From: Patescibacteria group bacterium
GTDB taxonomy: Bacteria; Patescibacteriota; Minisyncoccia; Phycocordibacterales; SIBU01
Length of the DNA: 6,463 nt
Assembly: GCA_018968805.1 (NCBI GenBank)
Contig: JAGWZX010000039.1
Coordinates: 1 to 6,463, forward strand
Direction: 5' to 3'
How positions within the stretch are numbered: the stretch's first letter is position 1; each line of letters begins with the position of its first letter. The position numbers and the translations under genes were made by a program. Positions 1-6,423 of this stretch are shown in pieces. The notes under the pieces were generated by a model. The model made no database searches and was not told where the DNA came from. It saw nothing but the letters and a program-made list of their open reading frames with translations.

Positions 1-858
1 TCAATAGCAACGGGTATTATCACCGTAGCCTTGATGAGTCAGGCGCCGCCGGGGGTGACTCAAACGGTAAACCGCGTGGTGGAACGCACTATTGAAAAAG
101 TGGCGCCGGCTGCTAGCGCCGGCCAAGCGGCGGCTGTCGTAACAACAAAAGAAACCGTAGTGGTCAAAGAAGACGACCTGGTCGTCGGAGCGATTGACAA
201 AAACAGCAAAAGCCTGGTAAACATTTTTGCTGTTATCGGCGCGGGTGATAGTAAACAAGAATCATTCGTAGGAAACGGTCTGGTAGTAAGCGCGAACGGC
301 ACGATTGCCGCCGATGCCGCGGCGCTGGCGCCGCAAACGGACGGAAGCGGCAACCCCATCCCGCAGACGCTTGAGGCGGTTTTTCCAGACGGTGCTAAAA
401 TTCCGGTTGCGGAAATCGCCTCGCCGCCCGCCGCTGCGGGCGGCGCGGCCGCAAACATCGCTCTCCTCCAACCCACGACCGCTACCACCACAGTTTTCAC
501 CTCCGCCAATCTTTCCGCCGATCCGCTTAAGCTCGGGCAAGCCATCGTCGCCATAGGCGGTCATATAATTGCCGTGGCTACGGGCATTGTTTCCAGTTTT
601 GGCGGGAGTTCCGCCGGTATAAACCAACAAGCCAGCACCACGCCAAACCAAACGGGGAACATCAGTCTCATCAGGACGGACATCAGCACTGCCGGCAAAA
701 CACCCGGCAGTATTTTGGTCAACCTTTCCGGCGACGTTGTCGGCTTCCACGGTTCCGAAAACGCCGACGGAAATTTCCTGCCGGTCTCGGCGATTTCATA
801 CGCGCTCGACAAAATCGCGAGTTCGACTGCTAACCCAACTGGCACAAAACCGCAATAA
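1..858 (+). CDS. Membrane-anchored trypsin/HtrA-fold protein, catalytically degenerate (5' partial)
   Basis: The frame is open from base 1 with no stop upstream, so the gene begins outside the window; the TTG at 31 and ATG at 34 are probably internal. The first codons (SIATGIITVALM) look like the end of a hydrophobic anchor, followed by a helical linker (VNRVVERTIEKV), so the rest is probably extracytoplasmic. The body follows the HtrA/S1C core: GNGLVVSANG (bases 271-300) matches GSGFVISPDG, NIALLQP matches DLAVLKI, LGQAIVAIGG matches VGDWVVAIGN, TGIVSS matches SGIVSA, and LVNLSGDVVG matches LVNLDGEVIG. At the catalytic positions, His aligns with Ala (codon 319), Asp with Asn (454) and Ser in GNSGG with Pro (703). 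It is therefore probably a non-proteolytic relative acting in binding or as a scaffold. A Ser at 709 lies two residues away, so a shifted nucleophile is not strictly excluded. No PDZ domain follows; it ends with a short Thr/Pro tail. Confidence 0.85.
   Translation, partial: SIATGIITVALMSQAPPGVTQTVNRVVERTIEKVAPAASAGQAAAVVTTKETVVVKEDDLVVGAIDKNSKSLVNIFAVIGAGDSKQESFVGNGLVVSANGTIAADAAALAPQTDGSGNPIPQTLEAVFPDGAKIPVAEIASPPAAAGGAAANIALLQPTTATTTVFTSANLSADPLKLGQAIVAIGGHIIAVATGIVSSFGGSSAGINQQASTTPNQTGNISLIRTDISTAGKTPGSILVNLSGDVVGFHGSENADGNFLPVSAISYALDKIASSTANPTGTKPQ
422..445. repeat. Perfect GC palindrome inside the protease-like CDS
   Basis: Bases 422-431 (CGCCGCCCGC) are the exact reverse complement of 436-445, around a CGCT loop. 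The palindrome encodes Pro, Ala and Gly residues just before the Asn that replaces the catalytic Asp, in a loop that is short in ordinary HtrA proteins. It could be a small palindromic insertion tolerated in a surface loop, or simply a product of GC-rich Ala/Gly codons. Confidence 0.6.
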
Positions 859-880
859 AATTAATCTGGCGCAAACTAGG

Positions 881-914
881 GGCGCCGCCGCGGGCGGCCC
901 GCGGCGGCGCCTTT
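881..914 (+). terminator. GC-rich hairpin terminator after the protease-like gene
   Basis: Bases 881-894 pair perfectly with 898-911 (14 bp, almost all G-C) around a CGG loop, followed by TTT and then A residues. It lies 22 bases after the stop codon, as expected for an intrinsic terminator. The T run is very short, so termination may be incomplete and some transcripts may continue into truD, whose start is only 12 bases after the stem. Confidence 0.7.
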
Positions 915-923
915 AAAAACTCA

Positions 924-2393
924 ATGACTACTATACCGGAACCTACCCGTGCCGAATTAAAGGAAAAAGAATTGCGTCTCCTTTTTGAGGCCTACAAAAA
1001 AGACCAGAAACTTTTTGAACGGCCGATATTAGTGGAAGACGCAAAGATGCTTTCCGAATTTGGTATTTATATTCCCGGTAAAGAGTCTTTTCCATACGGA
1101 GTTATAAAATTCGTACCGCAGGATTTTATTGTTGAAGAGGTGTCGGAAACCGGAGAGGTTTGCACGATTCAAAAAGAAAACGTTTTATCTACGAATACCA
1201 CCGTACTGGAAGGACCGACAATATACGCGACAATCGTGAAGTGCGGCTTATCAACTCTAAACATCGTTACTGAACTGACAAGGGCTCTTTCCTGTTCTGT
1301 CGAACAAATCCGTTATGCCGGATTAAAAGACAAAGACGCCATTACATCGCAAAGATTTTCTTTCCGGCAGATTTCTATAGATGCATTAAAAAATATCCGT
1401 TCTCCGAATTTTTTCATAAAAGACGTGACTAGCGGGAAGGGCGCGCTGGAAAAAGGCCGGCTCAAGGGCAACCAATTCACCATCTTTATAAGAGTTGAGA
1501 AGGCTTTTTATGAGACAGAGCAGTCAAGAGTTTTTGTCGAACAGCTGGCTAAGGTCAAAAATGAAGGTTTTTATAATTACTTCTACCTTCAGCGTTTCGG
1601 CACGCCCAGACTGGCGGCGCATTATTGGGGCCTAGATATGATTCATGGTTACAATCGCAAAGTGGTGGAAAATTTTATCTCATTTGCTTCACCTCGCGAA
1701 ATTCCGTACTTCAAAAATCTCCGGCGCGAGCTTGGCAAGCGCTTCGGAAACTGGAACACCATGCTTGAACTGCTGGAACTATTTCCTTTAATTTTTACAA
1801 CCGAATTACGGATGGTGCACTTTCTCCAAGAACACTCTGATGACTTTGCGGGAGCAATCGCTCATGCAGGCGATCAACCAGCAATGTGGATCACCGCCGC
1901 CTCTTCTTGGCTATTTAATCTCAAACTTGCTTCTTATGTAAAACAGGGAATTGAACCACCGCCTTTTTTGCCGCTGTTTTTAGACCCAAGTAATTCTTCA
2001 AATCACATCTATGACGACCTCATGAAAACATATAGCGTTTCCGTGCAAGATTTCAGGAATCTTGGCCATTTACCATCACTACAAACACCAAAAAAACCTA
2101 TCAAAACGCGCGAACAAATTGCTATAGAAAAAGCCGACATTCTAGATTCCGGTATTGCCTTGAAATTTTTTCTGCCGAAAGGGGAGTACGCCACCACCTT
2201 TCTCGCTCATTTGTTTAACCTTATTGCCGACCGGCCGCCTATTCAAGTGGATGAAAAAATTATTGATGTGAAAGAGGCACTTGGAGAAAGTAGCGCGGCG
2301 GAAACGCTCGATTATTTTCTACCGTCCGTGCATCCCAAAAGCAAGAATTATTTTGAAGAACTAGCGAGAGAAGAAGACAAGAAAATTTCATAA
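924..2393 (+). CDS. truD: tRNA pseudouridine synthase, TruD family (489 aa)
   Basis: TruD enzymes isomerise U13 of tRNA(Glu) to pseudouridine in the cytoplasm. Family landmarks occur in order: IKFVPQDFIVEE (residues 61-72), like E. coli LKANPEDFVVVE; YAGLKDKDAITSQ (131-143), containing the catalytic Asp at 136; LKGNQF (180-185); NYFYLQRFG (218-226); SWLFNLKLASYV (328-339); and LPKGEYATTFLAHLFN (417-432), near the end of the core. It is much longer than E. coli TruD (349 aa). The extra length is an N-terminal helical segment of about 45 residues, roughly 40 more residues between the catalytic and NYF motifs, and about 55 residues at the C-terminus, as in the larger archaeal/Pus7-like members. 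No Shine-Dalgarno precedes ATG 924. ATG 1047 has a GGAAG upstream and would remove the extension, so the start is uncertain; family assignment is firm. It converges with the orphan gene at 2453-3235. Confidence 0.95.
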   Translation: MTTIPEPTRAELKEKELRLLFEAYKKDQKLFERPILVEDAKMLSEFGIYIPGKESFPYGVIKFVPQDFIVEEVSETGEVCTIQKENVLSTNTTVLEGPTIYATIVKCGLSTLNIVTELTRALSCSVEQIRYAGLKDKDAITSQRFSFRQISIDALKNIRSPNFFIKDVTSGKGALEKGRLKGNQFTIFIRVEKAFYETEQSRVFVEQLAKVKNEGFYNYFYLQRFGTPRLAAHYWGLDMIHGYNRKVVENFISFASPREIPYFKNLRRELGKRFGNWNTMLELLELFPLIFTTELRMVHFLQEHSDDFAGAIAHAGDQPAMWITAASSWLFNLKLASYVKQGIEPPPFLPLFLDPSNSSNHIYDDLMKTYSVSVQDFRNLGHLPSLQTPKKPIKTREQIAIEKADILDSGIALKFFLPKGEYATTFLAHLFNLIADRPPIQVDEKIIDVKEALGESSAAETLDYFLPSVHPKSKNYFEELAREEDKKIS

Positions 2394-2398
2394 AAAGA

Positions 2399-2430
2399 AG
2401 AGAGCCGCGACCACCTGGTCTCGGCTCTTT
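2399..2430. terminator. Bidirectional terminator between convergent genes
   Basis: AGAGCCG (2401-2407) pairs with CGGCTCT (2422-2428); after one C/T mismatch, GACC (2409-2412) pairs with GGTC (2417-2420), leaving an ACCT loop. On the plus strand TTT follows directly and a T-run lies at 2438-2443. On the minus strand the stem is followed by CTTCTTTTT. It lies between the truD stop (2393) and the stop of the opposing gene (2453), so it can end both transcripts. Confidence 0.8.
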
Positions 2431-2452
2431 GAAATTGTTTTTTCGGAGACAA

Positions 2453-3235
2453 TTACTCCGCCTCGTCTTCACCGCCGCTCGGGTCCATCTTAGTCGCGAG
2501 GTTGCACTTGCGGACCACCAGCGCGTACCGCGGCTTCTGCGCCCGTTCATCCACCAAACCCCCGACATTGACCGTCATCATGCCATCCGGATTCACCCAG
2601 ATTTTGCAGTATGAGAAGGTCATTTTCATGAGAGCCCGCCGCCCGGCGACTGTCTTCGGCTCAAACCCCCTCACGTCTTCCTGGAACTTGAACTCCAGGT
2701 TAAGAACGTGGAAGCGACGCGGCATTGGCCGCCCACCCGGAAACTTTCGGTGTGGGTCGTCCTTCTTTTTGATTTGGACGAAGACGTTGGACAGGTGTAA
2801 GCTGTTGGCGGCAAAACCCCGAACGAGCATGGCCATTTGGAAGGGGTAGTTGGACTCAAAGACTGGTTCGCCGGTGTCCACCATGCCCTCGCGATGACGC
2901 CCGACAGCCGCCAGCTCCGGCCGGCCCATGAGCACGGCTTCCTGCTGGTGCCACAACTGAATCATGTGGTCATCGCGCTGGGAGCGGTACTCAAACTCGG
3001 CGGGGATGAGCGGCTGTTGCCCATCTTTGAAGGTGATCTTGACCCGGATCCGCTGGATTTTCTTCGGGTCAAGCGGCTGCTCGAATTTCTCGAGCATGAC
3101 CAGGCGCTTGCCGGGCACTTCCATTTCCGCAGCGAGTTTTTGCTCGACCGTTGTGTCGGAGAGTGGGGCGGCCGGGGCTTTGAGAGCAACGGCGATGGGA
3201 TTCAGATTCTGCTTATGCGATGATAGGAGGCTCAT
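2453..3235 (-). CDS. Conserved-looking hypothetical soluble protein, unknown family (260 aa)
   Basis: I do not recognise this protein. The ATG at 3235 is chosen because AAAGG lies six bases upstream; an in-frame ATG at 3352 would add 39 residues but has no ribosome site and runs through the leader inverted repeat. There is no signal peptide or membrane segment. Residues 1-35 are Ala/Ser/Pro/Lys-rich and probably flexible. The rest alternates in a beta-rich way: IRVKITFKDG (63-72), FQMAMLVRGF (132-141), NVFVQIKKKDD (150-160), FHVLNLEFKFQED (175-187) and MKMTFSYCKIWVNPDG (203-218). A basic patch spans 156-174, with KKK, HRK and RR. The tail GGEDEAE is acidic. No catalytic signature is evident; nucleic-acid binding or a structural role is possible but unproven. 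Lys AAG (12 of 20) and Glu GAG (12 of 19) predominate, whereas the Clp and truD genes mostly use AAA/GAA, which hints at separate ancestry. Confidence 0.85.
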   Translation of the reverse strand: MSLLSSHKQNLNPIAVALKAPAAPLSDTTVEQKLAAEMEVPGKRLVMLEKFEQPLDPKKIQRIRVKITFKDGQQPLIPAEFEYRSQRDDHMIQLWHQQEAVLMGRPELAAVGRHREGMVDTGEPVFESNYPFQMAMLVRGFAANSLHLSNVFVQIKKKDDPHRKFPGGRPMPRRFHVLNLEFKFQEDVRGFEPKTVAGRRALMKMTFSYCKIWVNPDGMMTVNVGGLVDERAQKPRYALVVRKCNLATKMDPSGGEDEAE

Positions 3236-3241
3236 TTTTTG

Positions 3242-3246
3242 CCTTT
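3242..3246 (-). promoter_or_regulatory. Ribosome binding site deciding the start of the orphan gene
   Basis: On the minus strand AAAGG is followed by a six-base spacer (CAAAAA) and ATG at 3235. This supports the 260-residue product over the longer reading from 3352. The stretch between this site and the base of the leader hairpin (3247-3269) is A-rich on the transcript and probably single-stranded. Confidence 0.7.
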
Positions 3247-3269
3247 CTGTTTTGGTTTTTTGTTTGTTT

Positions 3270-3429
3270 AAACTGCTAGCTTTTTGGAAAGAAAAGTATT
3301 GAATGATTCCGTAACTTTTTTGAAACATTGCGCAGTCCGACGGGACGAGCATAGCAATTCATCAGCAGGTGAATATGCGCGTTTCAAAAAAGTTACGGAA
3401 TCAACTTCCAGCCAAAAAGCTAGCAGTTT
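3270..3429 (-). promoter_or_regulatory. Long two-block inverted repeat in the orphan gene's 5' leader
   Basis: Two perfectly complementary blocks nest around one centre. The outer 18-bp block pairs 3270-3287 with 3412-3429; the inner 23-bp block pairs 3304-3326 with 3381-3403. The blocks are separated by unequal internal-loop strands of 16 and 8 bases. Inside the inner block GCGCA (3330-3334) can pair with TGCGC (3376-3380), enclosing two small hairpins: GTCC/GGAC (3335-3346) and ATTCA/TGAAT (3357-3374). The minus-strand promoter at 3465-3493 would transcribe the whole structure into the leader of the 2453-3235 gene, ending about 24 bases before its ribosome site. No U-run follows the 3' arm, so it is not an ordinary terminator. 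A structured regulatory leader is my preferred reading; a small inverted-repeat mobile element or a DNA cruciform are alternatives. Confidence 0.75.
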
Positions 3430-3593
3430 TACACGAGGTTTTTAAGGAACTTTACCTGGCCAGAATGATAGCACAAATGGACAGTAAAGTCAATATAGAT
3501 TTGACTATCACCGATTCATATGTTATGATTCCAAAATCTCCTTATTTCTGGCCATCTTATCGGTACGAAAGTCTCGCTATGCGTTATACTTAA
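3375..3593 (+). CDS. Small ORF of doubtful coding status (72 aa)
   Basis: An open frame begins at ATG 3375 (GTG at 3369 is also in frame) with AGGTG just upstream, and encodes a basic start, one plausible amphipathic helix (AVLHEVFKELYLARMIAQM) and an aromatic C-terminal part. No family is recognised. Against it: its first 55 bases are the right arm of the inverted repeat, and both divergent promoters lie inside it pointing away from its centre, so neither would transcribe it whole. I think it is more likely regulatory DNA that happens to be open than a gene. Confidence 0.2.
   Translation: MRVSKKLRNQLPAKKLAVLHEVFKELYLARMIAQMDSKVNIDLTITDSYVMIPKSPYFWPSYRYESLAMRYT
3465..3493 (-). promoter_or_regulatory. 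Sigma-70-type promoter toward the orphan gene
   Basis: Reading the minus strand, TTGACT (3493-3488) is followed by a 17-base spacer ending in TGC and then TATCAT (3470-3465), that is, a -35 box with an extended -10. Transcription would start near 3458, giving a leader of about 220 bases that contains the long inverted repeat before the ATG at 3235. Confidence 0.75.
3488..3506. promoter_or_regulatory. Palindrome formed by two abutting -35 boxes, operator-like
   Basis: AGTCAATATAGATTTGACT reads as AGTCAA, seven bases, TTGACT. The half-sites are the -35 elements of the two divergent promoters, so any dimeric regulator bound here would cover both. It may instead simply be two -35 hexamers placed tail to tail, with no regulator. 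Confidence 0.55.
3501..3529 (+). promoter_or_regulatory. Sigma-70-type promoter toward the clp gene
   Basis: TTGACT (3501-3506), a 17-base spacer ending in TGT, and TATGAT (3524-3529) make a strong -35/extended -10 promoter. The start would be near 3536, leaving a leader of about 127 bases before the Clp ATG at 3663. I see no CIRCE (TTAGCACTC-N9-GAGTGCTAA) or CtsR-type repeat around it, so the usual heat-shock repressors of clp genes are not indicated. Confidence 0.75.
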
Positions 3594-3662
3594 GGCACAA
3601 GGAGAGTTTTAAAGATAGGATATTTGGAAATTAGGTATTAGAAATTAGAAATTTATAAAAAC
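3536..3662 (+). promoter_or_regulatory. 5' leader of the clp gene with an unused Shine-Dalgarno and 7-mer repeats
   Basis: The inferred transcript begins near 3536. TCTCCTT (3537-3543) is exactly complementary to AAGGAGA (3599-3605), so a strong Shine-Dalgarno-like sequence can pair with the 5' end of the leader. No usable start codon lies at the right distance after it; the clp ATG is almost 60 bases further on. Near the ATG there are tandem GAAATTA-type units (3627-3633, 3641-3647, and 3648-3654 as GAAATTT), and no Shine-Dalgarno directly precedes the clp start. A regulatory fold is possible, but base pairing by itself does not prove one. Confidence 0.4.
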
Positions 3663-6368
3663 ATGCCTCCCTTCAACCATTTTACAACCAAAGCCAAAGA
3701 AGCCATCCGGCGGGCGCACGAGCTCGCTATTGAACGCGGCCAGAATCACGTAAACCCCATACATCTTCTGGCCGCTCTCATCACCCAGGACGAGAGCATG
3801 GTCAATGCCATTCTCGACAAACTCGATGTGGACACCGTGCTTTTGACCGATTCCGTCTTGGAAGGTATCGAAGGTGATGCCGGTTCGTCCACGCTCGCGC
3901 CGTCTTACCAAATTTATCTGACCCCGGAACTTGCCCAGACTTTGGACAACTCAAGCAAAGTCGCCGCCGGCCTCAAAGACGAGTTTGTTTCCACCGAACA
4001 TCTTTTCATCGCGATGCTGGACATTCCCGGCGCGGCGCGGGAAATCCTCTCGCGTTTCCGCATTGATAAAGCCGACGTCTTGCGCGTGCTGGAAGAATTA
4101 AAAACGCTTAAAACCACCGACGTTACCCAACCCAAGCGCTACAAATCCATTTCCCGCTACACCAGAAATCTCACTTCGCTCGCGCGCGAAAACAAACTTG
4201 ATCCGGTCATCGGCCGCGACAATGAAATTTCTCGCATAATCCAGATTCTCTCGCGCCGCACCAAAAACAACCCGATTCTTATCGGCGAAGCGGGCGTCGG
4301 CAAAACCGCCATTGTGGAAGGACTGGCTTTGCGCATGGCGGGAGGTGAAGTGCCGGAATCTCTCAAAGAAAAAGAGTTGGTTTCGCTTGACCTCGGACTT
4401 CTCATCGCCGGCACCAAATACCGCGGCGAGTTTGAAGAACGTCTTAAGAACATCATGAGGGAAATTGAACGCTCGGAAGGCAAAATTATTCTTTTCATTG
4501 ATGAAATCCACACCATCGTGGGCGCCGGCGCGGCCGAGGGATCCATGGACGCTTCCAATATGCTCAAACCCGCTCTCTCGCGCGGCGACTTGCGGGCGAT
4601 CGGCGCCACCACGCTCAAAGAATATCAGAAACACATTGAAAAAGACCCCGCTTTGACGCGCCGTTTCCAGCCGGTTTATGTTTCCGAACCGTCCGTTGAA
4701 GACGCTATCGCCATCCTGCGCGGCCTCAAGGAAAAATACGAGCTCTATCACGGCGTGCGCATCACCGATGATGCTATAGTCGCGGCCGTGACGCTCTCCA
4801 GCCGTTATATCACCGACCGTAATTTGCCCGATAAGGCCGTTGACCTCATTGACGAAGCGGCTTCATCGCTTAAAATTTCCCTGGAAAATATGCCGCCTAT
4901 TTTAGAAGAAACGCACCGCAAAGTGATGCGTTTGGAAATTGAAAAAGAGGCGCTAAAGAAAGAAACAGCGACCTCTAAAAAAGCCAAGGCACGCGTTAAA
5001 AAAATTGAAACGGAAATCGCCGACCTCAAAGAAAAAACTTCGGAAATAGAATTGAAGTGGAAAAACGAAAAGGAAACCATTACCGAGATCAAAACGCTAA
5101 AAAAATCACTGGAGAGCCTGCGCCTTGAGGCGGAAGCGGCCGAAGCCCGGGCAGATCTTACTAAAGCCGCGGAAATACGTTACGGCAAAATTCCCGAAGC
5201 GGAGAAAGAACTTGAAATGAAAGCGAAACGTCTTAAAAAACTGCAGAGCTCGCGGCGGATGCTTAAAGAGGAAATCACCGAAAGTGACATTGCCGAGGTC
5301 GTGGCCAAATGGACGGGCATTCCGGTCACGCGCATGCTTGAAGAAGAAGCGGCGAAACTCGCGCGCATTGAAGATGAGCTTAAAAAGCGCATTGTCGGCC
5401 AAGATGACGCCGTTCGCAAAATCGCCGACACCATCAAACGGAGCCGCGCCGGCGTGGCTGATCCGAATCGGCCGATCGGCTCTTTCATTTTCCTGGGTCC
5501 AACCGGCGTCGGCAAGACCGAATTAACCAAGGCGCTCGCCGAATTCATGTTCAACGACGAAAAAGCGCTTATCCGGGTGGATATGTCGGAATTTATGGAG
5601 CGCCACAGCGTCTCCAAGCTTATCGGCGCGCCGCCGGGTTATGTCGGCCACGAGGAAGGCGGCAACCTGACCGAGACCATCCGCCACCGGCCGTATGCCG
5701 TGGTGCTGTTTGATGAAATTGAAAAGGCTCACCCGGAAGTGTTCAATATCCTGCTTCAAATCTTTGATGACGGCAGGTTGACTGACGCCAAAGGCCGCGT
5801 CGCCAATTTCCGCAATGCCATAATTATTTTAACCTCAAATATCGGCGCGCAATTCATCGATCGCATGGAAAAAATCGGTTTTGCCGCGAGCCGAAATGAG
5901 AAATCAGACTACGAGGACGCCAAGGCGAAAGTGATGGGAAGCTTAAAAGACTACTTCCGTCCGGAGTTCCTGAATCGCCTTGACGACATCGTTATCTTTG
6001 ACATTTTGAGCAAAGAAGCCATCAATAAAATCGTGGATATTCAAATCGGGCATGTGCGGACGCGCCTGACCGCCAAAAATATCGCGCTGGAAATAACACC
6101 GGCAGTATCTGAATACTTAGCGAAAGAAGGCTACAACCCGCAATACGGCGCGCGGCCTCTGCGGCGTTTGATTCAGAATAAAATCCTGACGCCGATTGCT
6201 TCGCAAATCATCTCCCGCTCTATAGGAGACGGATCGACCGTAGCGGTGGACGTCAAAAACGGCGAGTTTACCTTTGGCGTTACCAATCCCAAACCGACCA
6301 AGCCGATCAAAAGTCCGATTCAGAAAGACGCTAAAGAAGAAAGCGGTCAGACGACTCAGGAGAAATGA
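3663..6368 (+). CDS. clpB: ClpB-type Hsp100 AAA+ ATPase with a ClpC-like IGF loop (901 aa)
   Basis: This is a complete double-ring Hsp100 unfoldase that threads proteins through a hexameric pore using ATP. Two Clp-N repeats (about residues 7-40 and 86-120) resemble ClpB ([19 protein letters not shown]). In D1, Walker A is GEAGVGKT (208-215), pore loop KYRG (252-255), Walker B IILFIDE (275-281) and the arginine finger is in LTRRF (331-335). A coiled-coil middle domain (about 408-535) has full ClpB length, including the YGKIPE motif (507-512). In D2, Walker A is GPTGVGKT (612-619), pore loop GYVG (659-662), Walker B VVLFDE (680-685), and sensor 2 GARPLRR (829-835). All key residues are present. 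Unlike E. coli ClpB, about 14 residues are inserted after LTSNIG, containing IGF (738-740), where ClpC/ClpA carry the ClpP-docking loop. A Lys/Pro-rich tail ends the protein. It could equally be named ClpC by that loop. ATG 3663 gives the canonical N-terminus although no Shine-Dalgarno precedes it. Confidence 0.93.
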   Translation: MPPFNHFTTKAKEAIRRAHELAIERGQNHVNPIHLLAALITQDESMVNAILDKLDVDTVLLTDSVLEGIEGDAGSSTLAPSYQIYLTPELAQTLDNSSKVAAGLKDEFVSTEHLFIAMLDIPGAAREILSRFRIDKADVLRVLEELKTLKTTDVTQPKRYKSISRYTRNLTSLARENKLDPVIGRDNEISRIIQILSRRTKNNPILIGEAGVGKTAIVEGLALRMAGGEVPESLKEKELVSLDLGLLIAGTKYRGEFEERLKNIMREIERSEGKIILFIDEIHTIVGAGAAEGSMDASNMLKPALSRGDLRAIGATTLKEYQKHIEKDPALTRRFQPVYVSEPSVEDAIAILRGLKEKYELYHGVRITDDAIVAAVTLSSRYITDRNLPDKAVDLIDEAASSLKISLENMPPILEETHRKVMRLEIEKEALKKETATSKKAKARVKKIETEIADLKEKTSEIELKWKNEKETITEIKTLKKSLESLRLEAEAAEARADLTKAAEIRYGKIPEAEKELEMKAKRLKKLQSSRRMLKEEITESDIAEVVAKWTGIPVTRMLEEEAAKLARIEDELKKRIVGQDDAVRKIADTIKRSRAGVADPNRPIGSFIFLGPTGVGKTELTKALAEFMFNDEKALIRVDMSEFMERHSVSKLIGAPPGYVGHEEGGNLTETIRHRPYAVVLFDEIEKAHPEVFNILLQIFDDGRLTDAKGRVANFRNAIIILTSNIGAQFIDRMEKIGFAASRNEKSDYEDAKAKVMGSLKDYFRPEFLNRLDDIVIFDILSKEAINKIVDIQIGHVRTRLTAKNIALEITPAVSEYLAKEGYNPQYGARPLRRLIQNKILTPIASQIISRSIGDGSTVAVDVKNGEFTFGVTNPKPTKPIKSPIQKDAKEESGQTTQEK

Positions 6369-6386
6369 GGGAAAGAAGCGACAGGA

Positions 6387-6423
6387 TAGACCGCCCGTCC
6401 GGCATTGCCGGACGGGCGGTCTA
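6387..6423 (+). terminator. Perfect 17-bp hairpin after clpB
   Basis: Bases 6387-6403 pair perfectly with 6407-6423 around an ATT loop, 18 bases after the clp stop codon. The stem is strongly G-C rich. No T-run follows (GGTTGGTC comes next), so it departs from a textbook intrinsic terminator. It may protect the mRNA 3' end, pause RNA polymerase, or be a copy of an intergenic palindrome family. Confidence 0.6.

Noticed and set aside
839..867. truD promoter with CTGGCA and TAATCT
   Set aside because: Spacing is 17 bases but both boxes match poorly, and the transcript would begin just before the strong hairpin at 881-911.
3236..3352. Longer version of the orphan protein starting at ATG 3352 on the minus strand
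   Set aside because: The extension has no ribosome site, is encoded by the left arm of the inverted repeat and an AT-rich leader, and differs in composition from the body; the ATG at 3235 has AAAGG at good spacing.
3304..3403. Integron attC-like recombination site
   Set aside because: The arms contain GTTACGG and its complement, but these do not fit the GTTRRRY/RYYYAAC core sites, and no integrase or cassette structure is present.
3270..3429. Small inverted-repeat transposable element (MITE-like)
   Set aside because: The 18-bp outer repeats could be termini, but the flanks show no convincing target duplication and no second copy is visible in the window. It remains an alternative, not the preferred reading.
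3561..3590. Second clp promoter with TATACT at 3585-3590
   Set aside because: The -10 is good but no acceptable -35 lies 16-18 bases upstream; the promoter at 3501-3529 is far stronger.
4098..4751. Long minus-strand open frame opposite clpB (and similar ones elsewhere)
   Set aside because: It lies wholly opposite highly conserved Hsp100 coding sequence and its translation resembles no family; it is a shadow of GC-periodic codons.
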